DNA of 64,000 nucleotides, taken from NCBI GenBank assembly GCA_025997475.1, contig BNUQ01000007.1, positions 21,312 to 85,311 on the forward strand, written 5' to 3'. A model generated the notes under the pieces. That model ran no database searches. It was not told the DNA's origin and was given only the letters and a program-made list of their open reading frames with translations. Shown in pieces: positions 34,675 to 44,000 of the stretch. The position numbers and the translations under genes are program-made. The first letter of the stretch is position 1, and each line of letters begins with the position of its first letter. This stretch comes from Planctomycetales bacterium (GTDB lineage Bacteria; Planctomycetota; SZUA-567).

Positions 34675-34961
34675 CGCGAATTTGTCATCATCAACTCCGC
34701 TAAAAGCCCCGACAGGGGCTTAATGTGAATAACCCCGAGTGGAGCGGCGATGCTTTTCCGCCGCGCAACTCGGGGAAAACGCCCCCGCTAACCACAACCC
34801 CGAAGGGGTTGAACTATTTGTTGAACCCCTTCGGGGTTCAGTCATCGGGCGGCGTTATCCCCGACCGGCGCGACGATAGAACGTGTCGCTTGGTCGGGGT
34901 TATCCAAGATTAAACGCCTACGGCGTTTTTTAAGGAGTTTTATTTTTTTTCAAGTCAGTTG
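34675..34961. repeat. ~290-bp hairpin-rich repeat, copy A
   Basis: Nearly the reverse complement of 54731-55030. Holds AAGCCCCGACAGGGGCTT, an ACTCGGGG stem, AACCCCGAAGGGGTT twice, CCCCGACC/GGTCGGGG and AACGCCTACGGCGTT. No open frame of note. It fills most of the 578-base spacer after the metal ATPase. Confidence 0.88.
34913..34932 (+). terminator. Hairpin plus T-tract at the end of repeat copy A
   Basis: AAACGCC TAC GGCGTTTTTT: a short stem followed by six T, possibly terminating plus-strand transcription from the metal operon. Confidence 0.5.
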
Positions 34962-35061
34962 CTATACTCAATACGAATTGGTTTGCGGAAAAGTCATTTG
35001 CGTAAATACGCAACAGTCCACGTTTCGGTAAAATAAACCCGCAAACCTATTCGTAATGAAT

Positions 35062-38000
35062 CTATTCCGGGTCAAGCCAGTGGTTATCGACGACGGCGCC
35101 GGAGCCGTTTTGTTTCTTTTTATAGACGAATTGCAGGAATTTTTTGCTGACGACGGTTTGTTTGCCGATGTTGATGAGCGCCGTCGCGACTAACACGCGG
35201 TAATAATCGTCGGCTTTGGCGAAAATATAACCTTGATACAGGTTATCATTCGCGCCGGTGCCGCCGTCTTGGATTTTCTCGTTTTCGGCGGCGGCGGCGA
35301 GGTTGATAATCGTCGCGCCTAAAAATTTATTCGGCGTGTGGTCGTTATACGCTTTTGCCCCGAATAAATTTAACACCACGCGCTCAATCGCCGCGTTCTT
35401 GACCGCTTGCGGATTGATTTCGATGCTACCCGCCGGCGGGTTCTCCGAAGCGCCGTCAGGACTACCGGCAGTAGCGCCGCCAATAATTTTATCACCGTTA
35501 TCCACGGGGCGCGAACGCGCCGCCGCCGCGTCATAGCCGACCCGACTATCGGCATAAATCGCCGCGATAATATTCGCTATCGGTTTCGCGCCGTTTTCCG
35601 CAATCACGTCAATCATTCCCGCCAATTCGTTGTGCGTCCGCAACGTGTTTTCGTAGCGCGACGCCAGCACCCACGCCTCTTTTATGCACGTCCATCCCGG
35701 AATCGCAAAACAATCATTAGTCAACGGGGCACCCGGCGTAATGTCTTTCGGCGTCAAATATCTGCCGATGACGCAGGTTCCGGTGCCGGTCCGCGCGCCG
35801 CCATTCCACGCGCCGACGGTGCGCGCGTCCCTGCCGTCGTCGTTAAACGGACTGTCGGTATTCACCTTATAGCCGGAGTCCGGCGCGTTATAGCCGGAGA
35901 ACGGCGCGGCAAACGCCAACAAGTCCAAATTGCGCGGCGTTCTATCGGTAGGCGCTCCACCGCCGCCGCCGGTAAAAATCGGCGTGGTATCGGACAAGTG
36001 CCGGTGGTCTAACGCATAAGTGCCGACATAGTCCACGCTGTAAATCGCGCCGACGCCGGCGGTTTGCGCGATGTTGTTATCACGACGAATTTTCGCGGCG
36101 GGCGAGTTGAACAATTGATAGCCGACCGCCGCCGCGATAAGCCACTTCGGCGTGCCGCCGTCAAGGACGATGCGCACCGGTTCGCCGTTCTCGTCGAACA
36201 AACCCTTGTCGGCGAATTGCTTGATGTTGAACGGCAAAGAATTCTCGATTACGCCGCCGGTGGCGGGCTCGGCTTCTTCGGGCGGCTCGGTCTGATTAAC
36301 GTCGCTGAGATTAACGCCGACTTCTTGGAAGGACTGAAAATAGCGGAAACGCCCTTTGATTGACGGCTTATTATTAAATTTGTCGTAAGCAAATTGATTG
36401 CGTCCACCGTCTAAACTGGATGGCGTGTCCATCACGCCGCCGTTCGCGACGAAGCGGGCTTTTTCGTATTTTTTCAGCCATTCGGGATTCGTCGCGCCGT
36501 CGCGGGTTAGACGATACAAATCCGTCAACGCCGCATACATCGGCTCCGCGTCCTCCGTGTCGTCGTCAGCCAGTTTATTTTTCGTTGCCGCATCAATTTC
36601 TACCGCGGCGGAGTTATCCGAGATGCCGGTGTCGGCGTCAATTTTGTCGATACTGTCGATTTTCTTGACGCGGTTGAGAATATCGTCGGCGGAGAAACTG
36701 GCGACGATGTCGTTAATCGCGGCAGTGAACTGACCTTGTTCAGTTACGCCGTATTTATTGATTTCACCCGTAACGTTGCCGCCGGCGTCCAACGTTTTCT
36801 TGACGGTTAAGAATTTCCCCAGCGCAAATTCGTTGGCTCGCGACGGGCAACCGAACTGAATATACCTGTCGTCGTTCGTCTGTTCCAGATCGTCGCACGA
36901 GTTCAGGTGGATTTCTTCGTTGCCGTTGATTTCGTCATAGTTCGGTCCATCGCAAGTGACGGTGCAGAGCAGTTTGTCCTTGGGGTCAAACGGGATTAGT
37001 TTCAAGGTATATTTTTCACTATTATTGTCAAAGACGCCGTCAAGCAAGTAATTAACATTACTGCTGACGCCGGTGCTACCTGTTTGTATTCTCCCGTTGG
37101 TATCATTAGCCGCATCGCCGTATCTAATCTCGTAGTATGGCGCGGTGTCTTTATTATAAACCGCCCACTGTGATACCGTGTGACCAGCATCGCGGCTGGC
37201 GCCATAGCCCATAATCGGATTCCTCGCCAGTATCTCGCGAATCTCGTCTGACGAAAGAGGCAACGGCTGAAGCGGGCGGGCGTTGAGCGCATTCTCAATT
37301 TGCGTCTTGGTCATCGGCACGGGTAGAATGAAAGCGGCGATTCCGTCAATTGCCTTCTCTTTGTAAGGGGATGGGAGGACATTCGGCTTCTGCATCAATG
37401 TCTTCACTTCGCTACTTATGGCATTGTAACACGAACAGCCGACCGCAACGCCGTTTGCCGATATATCAAAACGCGGCTCATTCCAACCGCCGATAAATCC
37501 TTGGTTGTCATAAATCGGAGATTCTTGCGCCGTATCTTCATATGCATATCGCGGCGCGCTCTGATACCACACCATCACGCCGACCTCTTCTAACTTTTCA
37601 GATTCCGGCGGCGTCGGTTCGCTAATATCGCTATAAACCGGCAAAATGTTTTTGGTAAAAGCGTTTTCGCCGCTAAATAAACCCACACCGCCGTCCACAG
37701 CCGGCGGAAACGGATAAGCCGCGCCGGTTCCGCGATAGTCGTCTTTATACACATAATCCATCAACACCGCCGCGCCGAGCGGCAGGGTAAAAGTCCGCGT
37801 GCGAACTTCATAGACGGCTTTGGTGTCCTTATCCGCTTCCGCCACTAAATTCATTCGGCGGTCAAAATAATTGTCGGTGGTGCTATTGCCGGTTGCGTAA
37901 AAACTCGGGTCGTCGAAATAACGATAGTCCGCGAACGCGGCGAGAAAATCTTCAAGAGAGGTGAACTTATCGTCGGGGGCGGTCGGAGGAACGCCGACTG

Positions 38001-38139
38001 TCTCCGCGGCAACGGCGCGCAACCAATTACCGCCGCCCAACAACGCCGTCCCGACCAACGCCAGCGCCACCACCAACGCCACCGTAACCAAAGAACGACC
38101 ACTGCCTTGCCCTGCCTTGTCTTGTCTTGGCGTCGTCAT
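35062..38139 (-). CDS. Large membrane-anchored protein of unknown function with pilin-like N-terminus
   Basis: 1025 residues. The first 30 are polar and basic, then one hydrophobic helix LVTVALVVALALVGTALLGG (about 17-36), so the rest is probably outside the membrane. This opening resembles that of the 74-residue pilin-like protein at 52.4 kb, and the two share the leader AGGAG...CTCCGATGA. The long body is Asp/Asn/Gly-rich with clusters of Tyr and Cys (GCSCYN, LLCTVTCDGP, CDDLEQ, GWTCIKEAW) and no domain I recognise. It reads like an assembled surface protein, perhaps a pseudopilin-type or filament protein, but this is only inferred. Parts of the middle are less GC-rich than the neighbours. 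Confidence 0.75.
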   Translation of the reverse strand: MTTPRQDKAGQGSGRSLVTVALVVALALVGTALLGGGNWLRAVAAETVGVPPTAPDDKFTSLEDFLAAFADYRYFDDPSFYATGNSTTDNYFDRRMNLVAEADKDTKAVYEVRTRTFTLPLGAAVLMDYVYKDDYRGTGAAYPFPPAVDGGVGLFSGENAFTKNILPVYSDISEPTPPESEKLEEVGVMVWYQSAPRYAYEDTAQESPIYDNQGFIGGWNEPRFDISANGVAVGCSCYNAISSEVKTLMQKPNVLPSPYKEKAIDGIAAFILPVPMTKTQIENALNARPLQPLPLSSDEIREILARNPIMGYGASRDAGHTVSQWAVYNKDTAPYYEIRYGDAANDTNGRIQTGSTGVSSNVNYLLDGVFDNNSEKYTLKLIPFDPKDKLLCTVTCDGPNYDEINGNEEIHLNSCDDLEQTNDDRYIQFGCPSRANEFALGKFLTVKKTLDAGGNVTGEINKYGVTEQGQFTAAINDIVASFSADDILNRVKKIDSIDKIDADTGISDNSAAVEIDAATKNKLADDDTEDAEPMYAALTDLYRLTRDGATNPEWLKKYEKARFVANGGVMDTPSSLDGGRNQFAYDKFNNKPSIKGRFRYFQSFQEVGVNLSDVNQTEPPEEAEPATGGVIENSLPFNIKQFADKGLFDENGEPVRIVLDGGTPKWLIAAAVGYQLFNSPAAKIRRDNNIAQTAGVGAIYSVDYVGTYALDHRHLSDTTPIFTGGGGGAPTDRTPRNLDLLAFAAPFSGYNAPDSGYKVNTDSPFNDDGRDARTVGAWNGGARTGTGTCVIGRYLTPKDITPGAPLTNDCFAIPGWTCIKEAWVLASRYENTLRTHNELAGMIDVIAENGAKPIANIIAAIYADSRVGYDAAAARSRPVDNGDKIIGGATAGSPDGASENPPAGSIEINPQAVKNAAIERVVLNLFGAKAYNDHTPNKFLGATIINLAAAAENEKIQDGGTGANDNLYQGYIFAKADDYYRVLVATALINIGKQTVVSKKFLQFVYKKKQNGSGAVVDNHWLDPE

Positions 38140-38156
38140 CGGAGTCCCTCCTAAAT

Positions 38157-38427
38157 GTTTAGAGTTGAGAGTTTAGAGTTTAGAACTTATCCGCATATCA
38201 AACTAATCGGCGGTTTGCCCCGTAGGGGCAAAATGTCGGTAGAAACGCCGCCGCCACCTACAACCGCCCCCTTGGGGGCGCAATGTCGGTAGAAAAACGA
38301 ATGACGAATAATTCGTCCGGCACGACCAATTTCGTCCCTACGGGACGGGATTATTTTTTTTATGTCGGGTTTTCTACCGACATTATGTCCCTACGGGACA
38401 TTTACTCCCTAAACTCTCGTCTCTAAA
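38157..38427. repeat. AGAGTTT-type heptamer arms enclosing a REP cluster
   Basis: Left arm AGAGTTGAGAGTTTAGAG at 38160 and right arm CTAAACTCTCGTCTCTAA at 38405. Between them are TTGCCCCGTAGGGGCAA, CGCCCCCTTGGGGGCG, GTCCCTACGGGAC and TGTCGGTAGAAA elements. No gene fits in this spacer. Confidence 0.8.
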
Positions 38428-38914
38428 ACAGCCACGCCGCCAAGCGCCCGACCCACGAGCCGCGCCGCCGCCGCGCCTTATACTCTTCGTCCGTTAATTC
38501 CCGTTCGGGGCAAATGCGCTCGATAATGCCGTATGCCGTATCGAAGCCGTCGCGAATCGTCGGCATACTTAAATTGCCTTCGTAGTAACCTTCGATGTGT
38601 AAATTACGATAAACAAAGTTAAGGTCGCGCGCCAAATGTCCGTCGATTTTCGCCGCGTTCTCGACGTAATACTTAATCGACTCGCGCTTGTTGCCCTTCG
38701 GTGGCTTCACATCGCGCAATTGAAAAATCGCATCCATCGCCAACAACACGCCCAAATACGCCGTGCCGCACGCGGTCGAAACATATTTTTTGTCAAGAAA
38801 CCATTTGCCGTCCTGACCGGCTTTTTTCAGGGTGTTTTCGGCGTTGCGCAAGTAACGCGCCGCCTCATAGTGCGCGTCCTGCTTCGCCGCTTCCTGCTCA
38901 TCTTTGATGGACAT
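38423..38914 (-). CDS. DUF5618-like helical protein, tandem copy 1
   Basis: 163 residues, almost all helix. It matches the DUF5618 pattern: EAARYLRNAENTLKKAGQ, then WFLDKKYVSTACGTAYLG, an Ile/Leu-rich VLLAMDAIFQLRD, KRESIKYYVENAAKIDGH and YRNLHIEGYYEGNLSMPTIR. The all-alpha plan and the RNLH motif resemble HEPN-type proteins, but I only suggest this. Four near-identical genes follow one another on the same strand, each with GGAGTAGATTTT before the ATG. The C-terminus ends in a basic YKARRRRGSWVGRLAAWLF. Function unknown. Confidence 0.82.
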   Translation of the reverse strand: MSIKDEQEAAKQDAHYEAARYLRNAENTLKKAGQDGKWFLDKKYVSTACGTAYLGVLLAMDAIFQLRDVKPPKGNKRESIKYYVENAAKIDGHLARDLNFVYRNLHIEGYYEGNLSMPTIRDGFDTAYGIIERICPERELTDEEYKARRRRGSWVGRLAAWLF

Positions 38915-38970
38915 AAAATCTACTCCGCGCGGGAAAAAGTTTTAAGGGAATTAAGGATTTTAAGCGAGCG

Positions 38971-39037
38971 CACTCTCAACTCTAAACTCTCAACTCTAAA
39001 CTCTCAACTCTAAACTCTCAACTCTAAACTCTGAACG
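38971..39037. repeat. Heptamer array (CTCTAAA/CTCTCAA) between DUF5618 copies 1 and 2
   Basis: About nine units on one arm only. The preceding GTTTTAAGGGAATTAAGGAT segment recurs at 39.55 kb. Confidence 0.85.
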
Positions 39038-39529
39038 CTAAAACAGCCACGCCGCCAAGCGCCCGACCCACGAACCGCGCCGCCGCCGCGCCTTATACTC
39101 TTCGTCCGTCAATTCCCGTTCAGGGCAAATGCGCTCGATAATTTCATAAGCCGTCTTAAAACCTTCGCGAATCGTCGGCACATTCAAATTGCCTTCGTAG
39201 TAACCGGCAATGTGCAAATTCTGATAGGCGTGATTGAGGTCGCGCGCCAGATGTCCGTCAATTTTCGCCGCGTTCTCGACGTAATACTTAATCGACTCGC
39301 GCTTGTTGCCGCGCGGCGGCTTTACATCGCGCAACTGAAAAATCGCGTCCATCGCCAACAACACGCCTAAATACGCCGTGCCGCACGCGACCGACACATA
39401 TTTTTTGTCAAGAAACCATCTGCCGTCCTGACCGGCTTTTTGCAGAGTGTCTTCGGCGTTGCGTAAATAACGCGCCGCCTCATAGTGCGCGTCCTGCTTC
39501 GCCGCTTCCTGCTCGTCTTTGATGGACAT
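39038..39529 (-). CDS. DUF5618-like helical protein, tandem copy 2
   Basis: 163 residues. Differs from copy 1 at about a dozen places, for example NAEDTLQKAGQDGRWF, YVSVACGTAYL, VKPPRGNKRE, LNHAYQNLHIAGYYEGNLNV and REGFKTAYEIIERI. The DNA is nearly identical to copy 3, including the downstream spacer, which points to recent duplication. Here RNLH reads QNLH, so this copy lacks the arginine of that motif. Confidence 0.82.
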   Translation of the reverse strand: MSIKDEQEAAKQDAHYEAARYLRNAEDTLQKAGQDGRWFLDKKYVSVACGTAYLGVLLAMDAIFQLRDVKPPRGNKRESIKYYVENAAKIDGHLARDLNHAYQNLHIAGYYEGNLNVPTIREGFKTAYEIIERICPERELTDEEYKARRRRGSWVGRLAAWLF

Positions 39530-39585
39530 AAAATCTACTCCGCGCGGGAAAAAGTTTTAAGGGAATTAAGGATTTTAAGCGAGCG

Positions 39586-39624
39586 CACTCTCAACTCTAA
39601 ACTCTCAACTCTAAACTCTGAACG
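39586..39624. repeat. Heptamer array between DUF5618 copies 2 and 3
   Basis: Shorter version of the 38971 array (about five units) with the same flank. Confidence 0.85.
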
Positions 39625-40116
39625 CTAAAACAGCCACGCCGCCAAACGCCCGACCCACGAACCGCTACGCCGCCGCGCCTTATACTCTTCGTCCGTCAAT
39701 TCCCGTTCAGGGCAAATGCGCTCGATAATTTCATAAGCCGTTGCAAAACCTTCGCGAATCGTCGGCACATTCAAATTGCCTTCGTAGTAACCTTCGATGT
39801 GTAAATTACGATAAACAAAGTTAAGGTCGCGCGCCAAACGCCCGTCGATTTTCGCGGCGTTCTCGACGTAATACTTAATCGACTCGCGTTTGTTGCCCTT
39901 CGGTGGCTTCACATCGCGCAACTGAAAAATCGCGTCCATCGCCAACAACACGCCTAAATACGCCGTGGCGGACGCAGTCGAAACATATTTTTTGTCAAGA
40001 AACCATTTGCCGTCTTGACCGGCTTTTTTCAGGGTGTCTTCGGCGTTACGCAAATAACGCGCCGCCTCATAGTGCGCGTCCTGCTTCGCCGCTTCCTGCT
40101 CATCTTTGATGGACAT
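39625..40116 (-). CDS. DUF5618-like helical protein, tandem copy 3
   Basis: 163 residues. Distinct residues include STASATAYLG (both other copies have Cys there), AKIDGRLARDLNF and REGFATAYEIIERI, with KARRRSGSWVGRL at the end. The RNLHIEGYYEGNLNV segment is retained. Same start signal as the other copies. Confidence 0.82.
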   Translation of the reverse strand: MSIKDEQEAAKQDAHYEAARYLRNAEDTLKKAGQDGKWFLDKKYVSTASATAYLGVLLAMDAIFQLRDVKPPKGNKRESIKYYVENAAKIDGRLARDLNFVYRNLHIEGYYEGNLNVPTIREGFATAYEIIERICPERELTDEEYKARRRSGSWVGRLAAWLF

Positions 40117-40148
40117 AAAATCTACTCCGAGAGGGAAATGGGGGTTAT

Positions 40149-40245
40149 TTAGAGTTCAGAGTTTAGAGTTTAGAGTGTTATTTTTTTAATAACGCGCGAA
40201 GCGCAACCTTTGCTCAACTCTAAACTCTCAACTCTAAACTCTGAA
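40149..40245. repeat. Heptamer-arm palindrome, AGAGTTT type, between DUF5618 copies 3 and 4
   Basis: Left arm TTAGAGTTCAGAGTTTAGAG, right arm CTCAACTCTAAACTCTCAAC. Core GTGTTATTTTTTTAATAACG then CGCGAAGCGCAACC. Confidence 0.88.
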
Positions 40246-40247
40246 CG

Positions 40248-40739
40248 CTAAAACAGCCACGCCGCCAAGCGCCCGACCCACGAACCGCTACGCCGCCGCG
40301 CCTTATATTCTTCGTCCGTCAATTCCCGTTCGGGGCAAATGCGCTCGATAATTTCATAAGCCGTTTCAAAGCCGTCGCGAATCGTCGGCACGCTCAGATT
40401 GCCTTCGTAATAGCCCTCAATGTGTAAATTACGATAGACGATGTTGAGGTCGCCCGCCAATTTACCGTCGAGTTTCGCGGCGTTCTCGACGTAATACTTA
40501 ATCGACTCGCGTTTGTTGCCCTTCGGCGGTTTCACGCCGCGCAACTGAAAAACCGCGTCAATCGCTAACAACACGCCTAAATACGCCGTGGCGCACGCGG
40601 TCGAAACATACTTTTTGTCAAGAAACCGTTTGCCTTGTTGTCCGGCTTTTTGCAGGGTGTTTTCGGCGTTACGCAAATAACGCGCCGCCTCGTAGTGCGC
40701 GTCCTGCTTCGCCGCTTCCTGCTCGTCTTTGATGGACAT
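40248..40739 (-). CDS. DUF5618-like helical protein, tandem copy 4
   Basis: 163 residues and the most diverged copy: NAENTLQKAGQQGKRFLDKK, STACATAYLGVLLAIDAVFQ, LRGVKPPKGNK, AAKLDGKLAGDLNIVYRNLH and RDGFETAYEIIERI. It is the first gene of the four in reading order. The region 90-225 bases upstream is shared with the pilin-like gene at 52.4 kb, which may be a common promoter segment. Confidence 0.82.
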   Translation of the reverse strand: MSIKDEQEAAKQDAHYEAARYLRNAENTLQKAGQQGKRFLDKKYVSTACATAYLGVLLAIDAVFQLRGVKPPKGNKRESIKYYVENAAKLDGKLAGDLNIVYRNLHIEGYYEGNLSVPTIRDGFETAYEIIERICPERELTDEEYKARRRSGSWVGRLAAWLF

Positions 40740-40770
40740 AAATCTACTCCGCGCGGTAAAAGGGGGTTAT

Positions 40771-40879
40771 TTAGAATTTAGAATTTAGAATTTAGAGTTT
40801 AGAGTTTAGAGTGTTATTTTTTTAATAACGCGCGAAGCGCAACCACTGCTGAACTCTAAACTCTGAACTCTAATCTCTC
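40771..40879. repeat. Heptamer-arm palindrome, AGAATTT/AGAGTTT type
   Basis: Left arm AGAATTT three times, then AGAGTTT; right arm CTGAACTCTAAACTCTGAAC. Same core as the element at 40149 (CGCGAAGCGCAACCACTGC). Confidence 0.88.
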
Positions 40880-40963
40880 GCTTTGCACGCGACGGGAATT
40901 GTAAAATCCTCCGCGCCGATAAGCCAGCGATAACGACGCGAGAGGCGCGAGAAAATGGGAAAA
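40829..40963. repeat. 135-bp upstream segment shared with 52716-52851, copy A
   Basis: From the ACGCGCGAAGCGCAACCAC core through the array to a unique part (GGAATTGTAAAATCCTCCGC, then AAGCCAGCGATAACGACGCG and AGAGGCGCGAGAAAATGGG). It is upstream of DUF5618 copy 4. Confidence 0.85.
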
Positions 40964-40982
40964 TGTCGGCGAGGCGCCGCAC

Positions 40983-41012
40983 AAAAAAAACGGGGACGAC
41001 GCCCCGTTTTTT
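40983..41012 (-). terminator. Terminator downstream of the VWA gene
   Basis: CGGGG ACGACG CCCCG stem with A/T tracts on both sides, so it could terminate in either direction. It lies 30 bases past the stop of the large VWA gene. Confidence 0.82.
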
Positions 41013-41041
41013 CAACTTTCAATCCTTAACTCTCACTACTC

Positions 41042-44000
41042 TCACTGAAACCGCAGATTGTCGAAGAGCAAATCGCCCGCCGCGCGGGTGTGTAGGTAAT
41101 AAGTGATTTTGGCGCAGTCCGCCAAACCGCTAATCGCCGTCGCGCCGCGCCGCGATTTGACCGGCGCGAAACTAAATTTCACGCCGCGATTCCAGCCCCG
41201 TTGCAGGGTTACTGGCGCCGTTTCAAATTCGTCCCAGCCCTCCGGCGTGCGATTGGTCAGCGACAGCGACAGCGGCAACGGGTCGCCGGCGTTATACACG
41301 TCAACGTAATGCGCCGTTTTGCCGCGCAGATTAACCCGCCGACCGGTGCCGTCCGGCGCGAGATAACTCACCGCCGTCCGCGTCCCGTCGCCGCCGGTCA
41401 TTCGCAAATGCAACGCTTCGCCGCCCGCGCCGTCGGGACTTAAACCGACCGTCGCCGGATTGCTCCATTTCTCAATTTGCCAAGGTAAACTTTTCGCGTC
41501 CACGCCGGAAAAATTCTGCCACACCGGCGCGGAAATCGCCGCCACGGTTGCCGGCAACGCGAGATTGCCGCCCGCCCAATAGTTCAACACGCTCGGCAAA
41601 AATTCCGCTTGCTCGCCGCCGTCGTCGGCGAACGCGACCAATTGCCCGTCGCGGTCGAACAAGCCGCTGACCACGCCGGTTTTCGCCACGCCGAAAATTG
41701 CCGCGCGTTGGTCGTCCGACAAGGTTTCGACCTCGTAACCGTCGCCCAACGCCAGCGGCAAGCCGCCGCAGTTATGGAGCCACAACCGCCCGCCGTCGCG
41801 CAAATAATTTTGCAGTTGCGCGATTTCCGCGCGGGAAAAGTCGGCTTTTTCCGCGATTAACGCCACGCCGCAACCGCGCAGTTCGTTGGCGCTAATCGCG
41901 ACTTTCACCGGTTCGATTTGGTATTGCCGCAAGCACCGCCGAATCGCGTCCTGCTCCGAACTCGTCCCCGCCAAGCCGACGCTGAAATTCACGCCCGTCC
42001 AATGCGACTGATTATTGTCGCTATTCTCGCCGTCGCCCCGCCGACCGCCGCGCGTCAAAACCTTGGGCGTCGGCGCCGAGAACGTCGGCGTCGTTCGAGC
42101 CGTCGCCAAGCGCACCGCGCCCTCGCGCGGAGGCGTTTGATAACGGTCGCGCGATTCGCGCGATTCTTCGAGCGCGGCGAACGTTACTCCGCCCGCGCGG
42201 CGCGCGGTCGCGGGCAACGCAGTTGCAGGCAACGCGGTTGCGGGCAACGCGGTCGCGGGCAACGCGGTTGCAAGCGCGCCGCCGGTTACCGTCGGCAACG
42301 TCGCTGAATTTTCCGCCAAGGTCGCCGCGGTGAATGACGGCGCGGACGGCGGTAATTTGACTAATTTTTGCGCGTCCGCCGCCGACACGTTTAACGGAAC
42401 GCTCGTCTGCCCGGTCGAAATTGACGGCACGGCGGTCGCGTAATCGGTTTTCATTACTTTTGCCGCTAAATTCTCCGCCGCGGCGGACCCGTCGCCGACG
42501 AAATGTTTTTCGTCCAAGGTCAAGGTCGCGACCGAAGTATCGACCGTCGCCGGACGCGGCGCGGCGGTAATCGCCGCCGGACGCGGCGGCGGCGGCAACG
42601 TAATTTCGTCGCGCTCCGGTTGGCGGGCGGCGAGGCGCACCGTCGTCATTTCCGGCTCGCCGCTCGTCGCCATCAACTGCAAATTGTCTAAACGGCGATG
42701 GTCTAATTGCAGATTGTCCATTGGAAGATTGTCCAAGCGAAGATGGTCGCGGGCGGGCGGCAACGGCGCGTTCGCCAACGCGGGCGACGGCAATTCAATG
42801 GTCGCGGGACTATTGACCGTCGGCTGACTCGTCGCCGCCGCCAACCGCGCCGTCGGCGCGACGACCGTGGTCGCCGGTTGCGCTTGCGGGCGGGCGGCAA
42901 CTTCTGAGACCGCGCGCGTCAACACGACCGCCGACGCGGGCGCCTCCGGCGGCAAAGTCGCCGCCGACCGCTCGGCGAACGGCAGAGCGTCGTTTGCATT
43001 TTTGCGGTTTTTCTCGCCGACGGTTTCCCGCTTCTCAACGAGCAACGGCAACGCGGCGGCACGCACCGCGATGCGGCTAACCGCCGCCGTCGGCACCGAC
43101 GCCGTCGATATCGGCGCGGTCGGCATCGGCGCGGGAATTTCAATAATTTCCGGCGGCAACGCGACCGCGCCCGTCGCCGCGACTAACGGCGCCACGCGGG
43201 TTAAATCGCTCGCCGATAAATTCGGTTCGACCGGCGGAATTTCGCCGCGCGGCAGAGTTGCGGGCGGCAATGGCGGCAAATACGCCAACGTTTCACGAAT
43301 AGTTCTCGGCGCGACCGGCGACGGTTCGACCGGCGCAATTTTCGCCGGTTCGACGGCGCGCGACGGCGCGACCGGCGACGGCAACGCGGCAACGGCGCGG
43401 TTCTCTTCATTGCGCGGTTCGCGCAATGCCGGATTCTCCGCCGCCGTAACCGCTTCGCGGACAACGGCGGTGGCGGCTAACGGCGTTGCGACGGTCGAAA
43501 CCGGCGGCGGCGCGCTCGCCGTGAGCGTTGAACGGTCATGCTTGCTCTTTTTTTCACCGGCGGGGGCAGTCGATACCGGCGGCGCGAAAGTTAACCGCGC
43601 CTCCGCAACCGGATTAGCCAACGCCATCGGCGCGACGGGGGCGGCAGTCGGCAACGTTATTTTTTCCGGCGGTAGCGCCGTATTCGCCGCCGCATTTGCG
43701 GGGGCGCGGGAAGTCCGGCGCTGAATTTCTTCCGGCGTCGCCGCCAACGTCGCCCCTAGATTTTCCGCCGACGCGAGCGCGACCGGCAATTTTTCCGCCG
43801 TCGCCGCCGTCGCCAATTCGCGCTCCGCCGTCTCGACGGACGGGGTAAGCGTCATTGCCATCTCCGTCGGCGCCAATTCTTCATAACGCGGCGGCGTAAT
43901 CGGTGCCACCGCGAGCGACGTTACCGCGAGCGGCGCCGCCGCCGGCAAATTATTTTCCGGCAATTTTTGCGCGGGCGGCACGGCACGGGTCGGGGCGGCA

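Noticed and set aside
38971..39037. Possible CRISPR array
   Set aside because: Units are 7 bases with no spacers, and no cas genes are nearby.
42867..43724. 285-codon plus-strand frame rich in Ala, Gly and Thr
   Set aside because: Mirror of the Ala/Pro-rich linker of the VWA gene; low complexity explains it.
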